A model generated the notes under the pieces. It ran no database searches. It worked only from the letters and a program-made list of their open reading frames with translations, and was not told the DNA's origin. Positions 17,944-26,408 of a stretch of 64,000 nucleotides of DNA are shown here, one piece after another. The stretch covers positions 3,352,181 through 3,416,180 of the forward strand of contig NZ_MCGV01000001.1 in NCBI RefSeq assembly GCF_001705235.1. The letters are read 5' to 3'. Source of the stretch: Clostridium pasteurianum. GTDB lineage: Bacteria; Bacillota; Clostridia; Clostridiales; Clostridiaceae. How positions within the stretch are numbered: the first letter of the stretch is position 1; every line of letters begins with the position of its first letter. The translations under genes and the position numbers were made by a program.

Positions 17944-18920
17944 TTTGAAATATTGGTAATTTGCTTTACAGAGTTAGTGATATCAGAATATAACGTTGAT
18001 TTTTGAGAAGATTGAGAATTTAATTTATTTATCGCATCGCTTACTGTATCACAAGATGTTAGTATATTAGTCATGCTGGTAGAGAGAGTGGTAAAACCAT
18101 TCTGGGCGCCTTTCATAGATGAATTCATTTTATTTGTTAAGCTTTTAACATTTGTTGATTGATCTAATATTTCATTAAAAGATTGTTGAGTTTTTTCTGC
18201 AAAATCAATTCCATCTTTTAATACTTCTCTTGAAGTAGTTATTGAAGAACTTAAATTGTCAACATTATTATGCATTTCGGACATTTTATTGTTTATGCCA
18301 TCTACCAATTGTTTTGTAGAATCTGCAAGCTTTTTAACTTCTTCGGCTACAACAGCGAAGCCTCGTCCACTTTCTCCAGCTCTAGCTGCTTCTATGGAGG
18401 CATTTAGAGAAAGTAAATTTGTCTGATCAGCTATTTCGGCAATATTTTTGGAAAGTTCATTTACAGCATCAAAAGACTTTTTTAAGGCTAAGAATATAGT
18501 TAAAAATTCATTTATACTCTGTTCTATACTATTCATTTTTTCTTTCAAGTTAAAAGTTGTATCTTTAGCATTATCTATAGACTTTATTGAGGAATCTATG
18601 GTATTTTTTATGTTGTCAGAACTATCTGCAAAAAAGTTGAAATTATCACTGAAATTGTTTAATATATCCGTTATATTAAAAATGCTATTAGAAACTTCAT
18701 CAAATGCTTTTGACACATCTTGAGTAGATGAAGAGACTGAAAGTTCACTGTCCATAAGATTGGATATTTTTTCTTGTATATAATTTGCATTGTAGTTTAT
18801 AGATTTGTAATCATTAGTATTGTTTTTAGTAACATTTTTGGGTACAGCAGCATTTTCTCTTGATATTGAATTACTATCTAGTGTGTTTGTTTTGCTTTTT
18901 TTTGAAAATATGCTTAACAA
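17934..18920 (-). CDS. soluble methyl-accepting chemotaxis-type protein
   Basis: 328 residues, no membrane helix or recognised sensor domain. A short polar N-terminus (about 1-45) is followed by long helices and the MCP signalling hairpin tip [40 protein letters not shown] (about 170-210), which contacts CheA and CheW. The protein is thus a cytoplasmic chemoreceptor or a regulator of similar build. Start: SD GGAG lies 8 nt before a TTG at 18920; the GTG at 18929 overlaps the SD. The stop codon lies inside repeat S2. No other chemotaxis genes are nearby; a second, membrane-bound receptor is at 32916. Confidence 0.85.
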   Translation of the reverse strand: MLSIFSKKSKTNTLDSNSISRENAAVPKNVTKNNTNDYKSINYNANYIQEKISNLMDSELSVSSSTQDVSKAFDEVSNSIFNITDILNNFSDNFNFFADSSDNIKNTIDSSIKSIDNAKDTTFNLKEKMNSIEQSINEFLTIFLALKKSFDAVNELSKNIAEIADQTNLLSLNASIEAARAGESGRGFAVVAEEVKKLADSTKQLVDGINNKMSEMHNNVDNLSSSITTSREVLKDGIDFAEKTQQSFNEILDQSTNVKSLTNKMNSSMKGAQNGFTTLSTSMTNILTSCDTVSDAINKLNSQSSQKSTLYSDITNSVKQITNISKKN

Positions 18921-19493
18921 GTTAATCACTCCATTCTATTTATTCAAAGATAAAATATTATCGTTGTATGCTTGAAATGATAATGATTTATTTGCTTTTT
19001 ATGGTCACAAAATGTATATGTCATATTAAATTGTTTTTAAAGCAAATGTCAGCTAAATACGTTTTCAATTTTATATATTAGTGCATAAAGTGTATGAAAA
19101 TGATTCAGTTTAAATTAATATAAATTATTTGAAATTTTTTAATAATTACCTAAATGCTGTTAAATATAAGCATATCTATATGTGAAACAATAAGTTATAT
19201 CCCTATTTTGTAAATAATAACAATAATATAATAATAGCACATATTTTTAATATTATATAGTAAATTACATAAAACACTACTGAAGTATTTTGATAGAGAA
19301 TAACAATTAAAATAAGTTAAAAAGCACAATGTAAACGTTAAACAAGCAATATGTAGCTATATTTGCATATTGAGAATAGAAAGAGAGAATGATAAAATTT
19401 TAACGAATAAATATTTTGTATAAAATTTAATTATATAAAATTGAAATTCGACTTGTATCCATAATTAAAGGAATGAGAGCGAGGTAATTTTTA
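18921..19493. other. 570-bp AT-rich gap between divergent genes
   Basis: No ORF, repeat or recognised riboswitch. A plausible promoter for the downstream transporter gene is TTGAGA (19370-19375) and TAAAAT (19393-19398), 17 bp apart. Much of the rest is low-complexity A/T sequence. The leader after the promoter is about 90 nt. Confidence 0.5.
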
Positions 19494-20075
19494 ATGATTA
19501 AAAAAATTTGTAGACGTAAACTTGAGACTAGAGAAATTACTATGGTAGGGTTACTATTTGCAGTAACTATAGTGTTAGGTGCAACTGGACTTGGATTTTT
19601 GCCGGTACCACCGTTTAAGACTACGATAATGCATATACCAGTTATAATAGGTGGCATAGTAGGTGGACCAATTGTAGGAGCTTTTACTGGACTTCTATTT
19701 GGTATTTTTAGTATTATACAAGCTATAAATACACCATCTCCGGTATCATTTATATTTATGAATCCTGTGGTTGCTGTGATTCCAAGGATTTTAATAGGAA
19801 TTGTTTCGTACTATGTTTATAAACTTTTTAAAAGAAAATCTGAGAAATTTGGTATTGTAATTGGTATTGTTGCGGGTTCTTTTACTAATACAATTGGTGT
19901 TCTTGCAATGGTTTATATTTTGTATATAAATGCGTATGCAAATGCACTTCATATAAGTTATAGTACAGCAGTAAAGACACTTTTAGCATTAGTTGCAAAT
20001 GGTTTTTTATCTGCTGCAATGGCACTTGTTATTTCGGTTCCAATAATAATGGTGGTTAAAAAAATACGTAAATAA
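19494..20075 (+). CDS. ECF transporter substrate-binding (S) component
   Basis: 193 residues with about six membrane helices. LGFLPVPPFKTTIMHIPVIIGGIVGGP then GAFTGLLFGIFSII is the pattern of ECF-type S components near the pantothenate group (PanT); this assignment is from memory of the family. It binds a vitamin and needs the shared EcfA/EcfA'/EcfT module, which is not in this window, as is usual for group II ECF transporters. SD GAGGTAA before the ATG. A single-gene unit with its own terminator. Substrate: pantothenate likely, others possible. Confidence 0.8.
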   Translation: MIKKICRRKLETREITMVGLLFAVTIVLGATGLGFLPVPPFKTTIMHIPVIIGGIVGGPIVGAFTGLLFGIFSIIQAINTPSPVSFIFMNPVVAVIPRILIGIVSYYVYKLFKRKSEKFGIVIGIVAGSFTNTIGVLAMVYILYINAYANALHISYSTAVKTLLALVANGFLSAAMALVISVPIIMVVKKIRK

Positions 20076-20095
20076 CTAATAACATTTTAAATAGA

Positions 20096-20136
20096 AACTA
20101 GAAATTTTATCTTTTGATGAATTTCTAGTTTTTTTA
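20096..20136 (+). terminator. Rho-independent terminator
   Basis: AACTAGAAATT pairs with AATTTCTAGTT, followed by a run of seven T. Ends the ECF S-component transcript. Confidence 0.9.
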
Positions 20137-20267
20137 TGCTATGTTTTAAATAGGTGCTAACTTTTACATTATTTTAAAACATAGTTTTTTATAAAATAAT
20201 GAACTTTTTCTAGGTTAAGTTGTCTTATAAAGTGTAATATTAAAATTAATTTATACCGGGAGGTGAA

Positions 20268-20807
20268 ATGCATTTGGAAGAAAATGAACTTATAAAAAAG
20301 GCTCAACAGGGAAACAGCCCTGCATTAAACGTGTTATTTCAAATGCATTATAAAATGCTTTTTGGATTTCTAATTAAAACTACAGGAGATATTAGTTTGT
20401 CAGAGGATTTAGTTCAGGAAACTTTGATGAAAGCTGTGCTAAACATAAATAGATTTAAATTCCAAAGTAAATTTTCAAGTTGGCTGATAGCTATAGCACT
20501 AAATTTGTACAAAAATCAATTGAAAAGACAAAGTAAATTAAAAACGGAATGTTTACATGATAATCTGAATTTAATGAGTAAAGTTAAACTTGAAGAAACA
20601 ATAGAAAATAAAATGGAAATAGAAAAAGCTCTTAAGGAACTTCAGAAAATGGGATATGAAAAGAGAGTAACTTTTATACTTAAATATTACTATGGCTACA
20701 GTATAGAGGAGATAGGTAGGATAATTAATTGTAGGGGAGGAACTATAAAATCAAGACTTCATAATACAGCAAAGGCACTTAGGAGTATTTTAGGAGGTGA
20801 TTTATAA
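20268..20807 (+). CDS. ECF-type RNA polymerase sigma factor (SigY-like)
   Basis: 179 residues. Region 2 is seen as SLSEDLVQETLMKAVLNI (about 43-60) and region 4 as YSIEEIGRIINCRGGTIKSRLHNTAKAL (about 143-170). The size and the two small membrane-protein genes that follow with no gap resemble the sigY-yxlC-yxlD start of the Bacillus sigY operon. Good SD (GGGAGGTGA) just before the ATG. Likely held in check by the membrane proteins encoded next, and likely autoregulated; its promoter target set cannot be read from here. Confidence 0.88.
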   Translation: MHLEENELIKKAQQGNSPALNVLFQMHYKMLFGFLIKTTGDISLSEDLVQETLMKAVLNINRFKFQSKFSSWLIAIALNLYKNQLKRQSKLKTECLHDNLNLMSKVKLEETIENKMEIEKALKELQKMGYEKRVTFILKYYYGYSIEEIGRIINCRGGTIKSRLHNTAKALRSILGGDL

Positions 20808-21101
20808 ATGGACAAATATAAATTCATTGAAGATGATTATTTAGAGAAGATAGGGGCTATAAAGGAAATTGATACTTTAAATATAATAAAAGATGCTAAG
20901 GATGTTCAGAATAGAAAAAAACTTAGAGTGCAGGATTTTATATATTGTTTTTTTGCAATGACTGTAATTATATTAGAGTTTTTCATAGCAAGTAGATTTG
21001 GAATATTTATATGTTTATTTATAAATTTTATATTGTCATCTATACTACCATTTTTACTGCTGATTAAATTAAAAAATAATGTGAAAGGGGATGTGCTGTA
21101 A
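20808..21101 (+). CDS. small membrane protein, probable sigma regulator (YxlC-like)
   Basis: 97 residues: a cytoplasmic N-terminal half (about 1-42, acidic then basic) and two membrane helices (about 43-62 and 66-86). The ATG follows directly on the TAA of the sigma-factor gene, so the two are coupled. In Bacillus the gene at this place (yxlC) encodes a negative regulator of SigY together with YxlD. Similarity is by position, length and topology; no diagnostic motif is seen. Confidence 0.7.
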   Translation: MDKYKFIEDDYLEKIGAIKEIDTLNIIKDAKDVQNRKKLRVQDFIYCFFAMTVIILEFFIASRFGIFICLFINFILSSILPFLLLIKLKNNVKGDVL

Positions 21102-21377
21102 ATGGACATAATGGGATTTTTAATTATATTTTTAGTTATATTTGTATTACTAGGACAATCATTATGGATATATCTTGATGCAAGAGATAGAAAAAGCGAA
21201 TTTTCTGCATTGTGGGCATTAATGGCATTATTTAGTTTTCCCGTTACTTTTATAATTTATATTATTATGTCAAGGAGTACTTGTCCAAACAGCTTATGCC
21301 ACAATTGCGGAAAGAGTGTGAAAGAGAGCTGGGTATATTGTCCTTATTGCGGAAAAAAATTTGATAAAGAGGTGTAA
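21102..21377 (+). CDS. membrane protein with zinc ribbon, YxlD-like
   Basis: 91 residues: two membrane helices (about 4-22 and 36-56) around LWIYLDARDRKSEF, which resembles the PLDc_N/YxlD type of anti-sigma membrane protein, then a cytoplasmic zinc ribbon with CHNCGKS and CPYCGKK. It begins right after the TAA of the YxlC-like gene. The zinc ribbon is not part of YxlD as I know it, so this is a fusion worth note: a metal or redox-sensitive handle on an anti-sigma factor would be one reading. Inference only. Confidence 0.7.
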   Translation: MDIMGFLIIFLVIFVLLGQSLWIYLDARDRKSEFSALWALMALFSFPVTFIIYIIMSRSTCPNSLCHNCGKSVKESWVYCPYCGKKFDKEV

Positions 21378-21380
21378 GAA

Positions 21381-21806
21381 ATGAATATATTTAAAAAGCA
21401 TAAGTTTGTGTGGGTATGTTTTATTATAGTTGTATTTTTGCTAACGGTTTTTGTTTGTAATATAGATAATAATAGTAAAAATGCTTTCTTTCAGGTTGGA
21501 GCAATTGAGAGTTCGGGAATGCATAAGTATGACTTAAAATATTTTTATCTTAATGGAAATAGAAGTAAAGTTATTAAATTGAAGACAAATGAACAAATAA
21601 ATATTGAGTATTCATCAATAGTAAAAGCAGGGAAGCTAAAAATTTTGTTTCTAGATCCATCTGGGAAGGTTATAAAAAATTTATTGGTGGATAATAGTGG
21701 AGCTTTTAAATATACAGCTAAAAGGGAAGGAAAGTACTCATTACAAATTACTGCAAGGAAAACTAGGGGACAGTTTAATTTAGATTGGGATACAAAAAGT
21801 AAATGA
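21381..21806 (+). CDS. exported or membrane-anchored protein, function unknown
   Basis: 141 residues: basic N-terminus (NIFKKHKFVW), one hydrophobic helix (about 10-27) that ends in FVCN, then a domain rich in beta-strand patterns (LKILFLDPSGKVIKNLLVDN, GKYSLQITARKTRG). The Cys does not sit in a good lipobox, so an uncleaved anchor is likely. It is the fourth gene of the sigma-factor operon, 3 bp after the zinc-ribbon gene, so it may be the outer sensor part of this signalling set. No family recognised. Confidence 0.65.
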   Translation: MNIFKKHKFVWVCFIIVVFLLTVFVCNIDNNSKNAFFQVGAIESSGMHKYDLKYFYLNGNRSKVIKLKTNEQINIEYSSIVKAGKLKILFLDPSGKVIKNLLVDNSGAFKYTAKREGKYSLQITARKTRGQFNLDWDTKSK

Positions 21807-21824
21807 ATATTAAAGGAGATTTAA

Positions 21825-22331
21825 ATGGAATTTATAAAAGCAACTTATTCGGATATTGATAAAATAATGAAAATTATAGGAGAGGCACAGGCTTATTTTA
21901 AAGAAAAGGAAATTGATCAATGGCAAAATAACTATCCTAATTTTGAAACTATAAAAAATGACATTGAAAATGAAAATTCATTTGTTTTACTGAGAAATAA
22001 TATTGTAGTTGGTACTGCAATGATTTCTTTTGAAGGAGAAAAAACTTATGATATTATTTATGATGGCAAGTGGCTTACTAATGAGAAATTTGCAGTAATT
22101 CATAGAATAAGTGTTGATGTAAATTGTAAGGGAGAAGGGCTAGCCTCCATAATTATAAAAAATGTAGAAAAAATGTGCTTGAATAAAGGGGTACATAGCA
22201 TAAAGGTAGATACACATAAGGATAATTTGTCTATGCAAAAGCTGTTAAGTAAAAATGGTTTTAAGTACTGCGGAATAATTCATTTGAAGGACAAAAGTGA
22301 GAGGATGGCTTTTGAAAAAGTTTTGTTTTAA
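21825..22331 (+). CDS. GNAT-family N-acetyltransferase
   Basis: 168 residues. HRISVDVNCKGEGLASIIIK is the acetyl-CoA binding motif A (R/Q-x-x-G-x-G/A variant) and NLSMQKLLSKNGFKYCGII is motif B near the C-terminus. The N-terminal part IKATYSDIDKIMKIIGEAQAYF is common in the subgroup close to RimI-like acetyltransferases of small molecules. AAAGGAG stands 6 nt before the ATG. It follows the sigma-factor operon by 18 bp and may be read with it. Substrate unknown. Confidence 0.85.
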   Translation: MEFIKATYSDIDKIMKIIGEAQAYFKEKEIDQWQNNYPNFETIKNDIENENSFVLLRNNIVVGTAMISFEGEKTYDIIYDGKWLTNEKFAVIHRISVDVNCKGEGLASIIIKNVEKMCLNKGVHSIKVDTHKDNLSMQKLLSKNGFKYCGIIHLKDKSERMAFEKVLF

Positions 22332-22384
22332 ATATGTATAAAAAAGTATTTATTAGCAGCAAATTTTTAATTTATTTTCACACA

Positions 22385-22426
22385 GTAACAATTGTTACCG
22401 AATTAAGTTTATAACAATAATATAAT
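22385..22426 (+). promoter_or_regulatory. hcp promoter with palindromic activator site
   Basis: GTAACAATTGTTAC (22385-22398) is a perfect 14-bp palindrome. A consensus -10, TATAAT, lies at 22421-22426 with no good -35. If transcription starts near 22433, the palindrome is centred at about -41.5, the class II position used by CRP/FNR-family activators. HcpR-type regulators of hcp belong to this family. Confidence 0.6.
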
Positions 22427-22470
22427 CTAACCATAGCAAAGAAAAAAATTATTTTGTGGAGGTAGATTAA

Positions 22471-24069
22471 ATGAGCATGTTTTGTTATCAATGTCAGGAA
22501 ACAGCAGGTTGTAAGGGATGTACCGTAAGAGGAGTTTGCGGAAAAACTGAAGATTTAGCTAAAAAGCAGGATTTATTAATATATACTTTAAAGGTTGTAT
22601 CTTTATATAATGTAGAAGCAAGAAAATTAGGTTTAGTAAATAAAGAGATAGACAATTTTATAATTGATGGTCTTTTTGCAACAATAACTAATGCAAATTT
22701 TGATGAAGGTGTGTTTACTGAAAGAATTGAAAAGGGAATTCAGTACAAAGAAGAATTAAAGAAACAATTAACAGTAGAAGGTGCAAATGCAGAGCTTAAT
22801 GAAAAACCTGAGGCAGTTGGAGTACTTTCAACTGAAAATGAAGACATAAGATCTTTAAGGGAATTATTAACTTATGGAGTTAAAGGTATAGCTGCATACT
22901 TAAAACATGCACGTAATTTAAATTACGAAGATGATAATATAAAAGGCTTCATGTCAAAAGCTTTAGCAGCAACTTTGGATGATACATTAGGAGCAGACGA
23001 ATTAGTTGCATTAGCTTTAGAGTGTGGTAAATATGGCGTAGATGCAATGGCACTTTTAGATAAGGCTAATACAGAGACTTTTGGAAATCCAGAAATAACA
23101 AAGGTTAATATAGGAACTAGAAATAATCCTGGAATTTTAATAAGTGGACATGACTTAAAGGATATAGAAGAGCTTTTGAAACAGACAGAAGGAACAGGAG
23201 TAGACGTTTATACTCACGGCGAAATGCTTCCTGCAAATTACTATCCAGCATTTAAAAAGTACAGTCACTTTGTTGGAAACTACGGAAATGCATGGTGGAA
23301 ACAGAATGAGGAATTTGAAAGCTTCAATGGACCAATACTTATGACTACAAACTGTATCGTTCCTCCAAAAGCTTCTTATATAGATAGAATATACACAACA
23401 GGGGTAACGGGTTATCCAGGAGTAAAGCATATTGAAGATGGCGAGCCAAAAGATTTTTCAGCAATAATTGAGCAGGCTAAAAAATGTGCGCCACCAACTG
23501 AAATAGAAAGAGGAGAAATAGTAGGAGGTTTTGCACATAATCAGGTTATAGCTTTAGCTGATAAAATTGTAGAAGCCGTTAAATCAGGAGCTATTAAGAG
23601 ATTTTATGTAATGGCAGGCTGTGATGGAAGAGCAAAGAGCAGAAACTACTACACAGAATTTGCAGAAAAACTTCCAAAGGATGCAGTTATACTTACAGCA
23701 GGTTGTGCTAAGTATAAGTATAATAAGTTGAACCTTGGAGATATAGGTGGAATTCCAAGAGTACTTGATGCAGGACAATGTAATGATTCATATTCATTAG
23801 TTGTAATAGCGCTTAAACTTAAAGAAGTATTTGGACTTTCAGATATAAATGAACTTCCTATAGCATACAACATAGCATGGTATGAGCAAAAAGCTGTAAT
23901 AGTATTACTTGCATTATTATATCTTGGTGTTAAAAACATTCACCTTGGACCAACACTTCCAGCATTTTTATCACCAAATGTAGCTAAAGTTCTTGTTGAT
24001 AACTTTGGTATTGGTGGAATAACTAATGTAGATGATGACATAAAGATGTTCGAAAATCTTGGGAAGTAA
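22471..24069 (+). CDS. hcp: hybrid cluster protein / hydroxylamine reductase
   Basis: 532 residues. C5, C8, C17 and C23 form the CX2CX8CX5C motif of the proximal 4Fe-4S cluster, the spacing of strict-anaerobe Hcp. The hybrid 4Fe-2S-2O cluster ligands are visible in order: [43 protein letters not shown] and YEQKAV. The enzyme handles nitric oxide or hydroxylamine stress in the cytoplasm. It is a single-gene unit behind a CRP/FNR-class palindrome. SD GGAGG is strong. The last Lys codon and the stop lie in the left end of repeat R4. There is no adjacent NADH reductase (hcr). Confidence 0.96.
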   Translation: MSMFCYQCQETAGCKGCTVRGVCGKTEDLAKKQDLLIYTLKVVSLYNVEARKLGLVNKEIDNFIIDGLFATITNANFDEGVFTERIEKGIQYKEELKKQLTVEGANAELNEKPEAVGVLSTENEDIRSLRELLTYGVKGIAAYLKHARNLNYEDDNIKGFMSKALAATLDDTLGADELVALALECGKYGVDAMALLDKANTETFGNPEITKVNIGTRNNPGILISGHDLKDIEELLKQTEGTGVDVYTHGEMLPANYYPAFKKYSHFVGNYGNAWWKQNEEFESFNGPILMTTNCIVPPKASYIDRIYTTGVTGYPGVKHIEDGEPKDFSAIIEQAKKCAPPTEIERGEIVGGFAHNQVIALADKIVEAVKSGAIKRFYVMAGCDGRAKSRNYYTEFAEKLPKDAVILTAGCAKYKYNKLNLGDIGGIPRVLDAGQCNDSYSLVVIALKLKEVFGLSDINELPIAYNIAWYEQKAVIVLLALLYLGVKNIHLGPTLPAFLSPNVAKVLVDNFGIGGITNVDDDIKMFENLGK

Positions 24070-24253
24070 CAGTATTTTGAAACATTAAATAAAGTTCATA
24101 AGACTAAGCCCCAAATTATAAAAAAGCCTAAGAAGTTTCAATAACTCGCTGAAAAGAAGCTCAGACAAATTGAAATTTCTAAGGCTTTTTACAATTTGGG
24201 GCAAAGTCTTATTGAGCTTTATTTAAACAGTTTCCAAAATACTGTTACTTCCC
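24061..24253. repeat. long palindromic repeat R4
   Basis: 193 bp. Ends GGGAAGTAACAGTATTTTG and CAAAATACTGTTACTTCCC are perfect inverted repeats. Inner arms GCCCCAAATT and AATTTGGGGC replace the GCTTC/GAAGC of R2, both sides changed together. The stem next to the loop has TTTCAAT/ATTGAAA where R2 has TTTTAAT/ATTAAAA. The TAA of hcp is inside the left end. Confidence 0.92.
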
Positions 24254-24334
24254 ATGGGGTAAAGGAAAGGAGGATTTTCTTCCGCTTCGCTGCGGAAAAT
24301 CTAAATTAAAAGTTTATACATAGTTAAGATTTTA
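24254..24334. repeat. GC-core spacer module after R4
   Basis: GATTTTC-TTCCGCTTCGCTGCGG-AAAATC (24273-24302) folds into a hairpin with a GC core, followed by an A/T hairpin of the TTAAAAGTTTA type. The same pair of modules follows R6 (46284-46361), R8 (56035-56102) and lies at 56995-57062. Confidence 0.7.
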
Positions 24335-24473
24335 ATAATGAAAAGCCTAAGAAGTTTCAATAACTCGCTGAAAAAAAGCTCAGACAAATTAAAATTTCTA
24401 AGTCTTTTCATTATTTGGGGCAAAGTCTTATTGAGTTTTATTTAAATTGTTTCGAAAACACGGTTACTTTCCA
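24335..24473. repeat. partial palindromic repeat R5
   Basis: Has inner arms, loop (AATAACTCGCTGAAAAAAAG then CTCAGACAAATT) and right end like R4, but the left outer end is missing. It is the second member of the R4-module-R5 composite. A GC-core module follows again (24485-24525), then about 200 bp without clear content. Confidence 0.75.
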
Positions 24474-24742
24474 TGGGGGAAGGCAAGGAGGATTTTCTTC
24501 CGCTCCGCTGCGGAAAATCTGGGAAGTTGCACTTCTATATTGTAAAGGGTGTGTTGACATTGCTTCGCTCGTCAGGGGATTTACCTGCGGTAACGGATGA
24601 TACTTTATTTAATGGTTAAAACAGTTTGCATTAAAAATTCCGTAGGCACGGCATTATAGATCAATGTCAATATTTTAGACATATCAAAGAAATGAAACGG
24701 TATATAATATATTAACAACGCTTAAAAAGATTAAACTGTGAA

Positions 24743-24805
24743 AAGCTAATTCTTTATTGAATAGAAGTAAGCTTTTCGCAGTTCTATTCAATAAAGAATT
24801 AGCTT
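24743..24805. terminator. 24-bp perfect hairpin with a competing inner pairing
   Basis: Positions 24743-24766 and 24782-24805 are perfect reverse complements around a 15-nt loop. In addition CTGTGAAAAGCT (24736-24747) can pair with AGCTTTTCGCAG (24770-24781), which lies in that loop, so the two pairings interlock. On the minus strand the long hairpin is followed by TTTT and would end the transcript of the gene at 24840. Confidence 0.7.
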
Positions 24806-24839
24806 ATTATACTATACAAATAGTTTAATAAGTTTAGAA

Positions 24840-25652
24840 TTAAGGAAATGTTATACGTTTTGCCATTAGTGAAGCAGAATACTTAATGTACTTTTTATTG
24901 ATTTCCTTACCAAATGCTTTTGGTAGGTAGCAAAAATTATGTGAAGTCATTACTTTTATTAAAAATGCATATTCTTCATCAGTTGGGGTAATGATTTCAG
25001 ACAACCGCTTTTGGGAAGTAAATAACATGATAGTTATATCTTTTTTATCACAAACATCGAAATTTACGTAATAATACTCTTTAGCAGATTGTAATGAATC
25101 ATAAATAGATTCGTTGTTGCTAAAGTAAAATTCGTGGCATATTTCTGAATATACTATATTTTTAGTTGCATTTATAAATAATTCAGCAACCTCCAAAGCT
25201 TCTTTTACTTCGTTTTTTTTAGGTATTGTATATTCATGTTCAAGTTTATTTCTTAATAATCTAATTTTTGATACTAAAAATGATGGCGCTATATCCATAG
25301 CTTGTACAAATTTTAATTTAAAGGGTGTATCATAAAGAAATTCATTTTCTAACTCATATTCATTAATTATAATATCGATATTAGGATAAACTTTTGAATT
25401 AAATTCGGAATATTTGTATCCTAAATATTCTAGTATCCAATCAACTTGGCAATCTATTGCTCTTTTAGCATTGCTTAAAGCATTAATCATTCCTTGTTTA
25501 TTTGTGCAATAGTAATCTTTTTTAGCAAAATCTAAAAACTCTGTTGGAGAAATGTCGAATTTATCTTCATCATCATATGATCTAGAGTCAGACGAAACAA
25601 AAAAGTTTGACCAATTAATTTTTGATTCCTGTAATAGATTATTCAATTTCAT
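24840..25652 (-). CDS. unknown protein with HEPN-like motif
   Basis: 270 residues, soluble, no known family. LRNKLEHEYTIP (about 137-148 of the chosen frame) contains R-N-x-x-x-H, the RX4-6H catalytic motif of HEPN domains, flanked by predicted helices (AMDIAPSFLVSKIRLL before and NEVKEALEVAELFINATKNI after), which is the usual HEPN arrangement. HEPN proteins are often RNases or nucleotide-transferase partners, but no MNT partner gene is adjacent. Start: AAGGTGATAC precedes the ATG at 25652; a GTG at 25661 overlaps that SD. Function beyond the motif is not known. Confidence 0.7.
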   Translation of the reverse strand: MKLNNLLQESKINWSNFFVSSDSRSYDDEDKFDISPTEFLDFAKKDYYCTNKQGMINALSNAKRAIDCQVDWILEYLGYKYSEFNSKVYPNIDIIINEYELENEFLYDTPFKLKFVQAMDIAPSFLVSKIRLLRNKLEHEYTIPKKNEVKEALEVAELFINATKNIVYSEICHEFYFSNNESIYDSLQSAKEYYYVNFDVCDKKDITIMLFTSQKRLSEIITPTDEEYAFLIKVMTSHNFCYLPKAFGKEINKKYIKYSASLMAKRITFP

Positions 25653-25705
25653 TTGTATCACCTTGTAGAAAAAATTTGCAATTTAATAAGATGCCATATG
25701 AGTTT

Positions 25706-26248
25706 TTATATTTCCAGTGTCATAAATACATTCCCATCTAAATCCTTAATTTGAAATAAGTTATCCTCAAGTACAGCATAAGAATGTGGACTATTTCCTT
25801 TAGGAATAGATATAGATCCTGGATTTATTATAAATATACCATCCTTTTCCTTGGCAACAGGAATATGAGTATGGCCATATAATAAAACGTCACCTTTACT
25901 GAGTTTTGGCATATTTTCTTCTCCATATATATGTCCATGGGTTAAGAACAATCTTCTATCCTTATATAGTATTGTTGAGTAAGTTGACATTATAGGAAAG
26001 TCAAAAACCATTTCATCAACTTCACTGTCACAGTTTCCTCTTATGGCAATTATTTTATCACTATATTCATTTAAAAGGTTAGTCACTTTTTTAGGATTAT
26101 AGCCTTCTGGAAGATCATTTCTAGCACCGTGATAAAGTTCATCTCCTAAAATAACTATGTAACTGGCTTTTTCAGCTTTAAATCTATTTATAGCCTTCTC
26201 AAGATAATAAAATGAACCGTGTATATCAGACATAAAAAATATTTTCAT
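25706..26248 (-). CDS. yfcE: YfcE-type metallophosphoesterase
   Basis: 180 residues with the calcineurin-like phosphoesterase set in order: SDIHG (residues 7-11), GDEL (35-38), GNCDSE, THGH and GHTHIP. These bind two metal ions, usually Mn. Length and the EEN loop fit YfcE/MJ0936-type phosphodiesterases acting on small phosphodiesters. SD AAGGAG is about 11 nt before the ATG. It is 54 bp from the HEPN-like gene downstream on the same strand and may be read with it. The physiological substrate is not settled for the family. Confidence 0.9.
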   Translation of the reverse strand: MKIFFMSDIHGSFYYLEKAINRFKAEKASYIVILGDELYHGARNDLPEGYNPKKVTNLLNEYSDKIIAIRGNCDSEVDEMVFDFPIMSTYSTILYKDRRLFLTHGHIYGEENMPKLSKGDVLLYGHTHIPVAKEKDGIFIINPGSISIPKGNSPHSYAVLEDNLFQIKDLDGNVFMTLEI

Positions 26249-26408
26249 TGCTAATCACGCTCCTTATAATATAGAACCCTCTTAATTATATATTCTATTT
26301 ATTTTGAAATTTTGTGTCAATAATAAGAATATTAAATTTGTTTATTAAGTGATATACTACTTTATGTACAAAATAGAAAACATAATTGAGAAACACGAGG
26401 TAAATATA

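Noticed and set aside
18960-18990. Fur-box-like word (GATAATGATTTA)
   Set aside because: Only one half-site matches and the neighbouring genes have no iron function.
19400-19493. Riboswitch ahead of the ECF S component
   Set aside because: The leader is A/T-rich with no stable stems and no motif of a vitamin riboswitch that I know.
24415-24600. 61-residue plus-strand frame
   Set aside because: It lies across repeat R5 and a GC-core module; no SD and no coding pattern.
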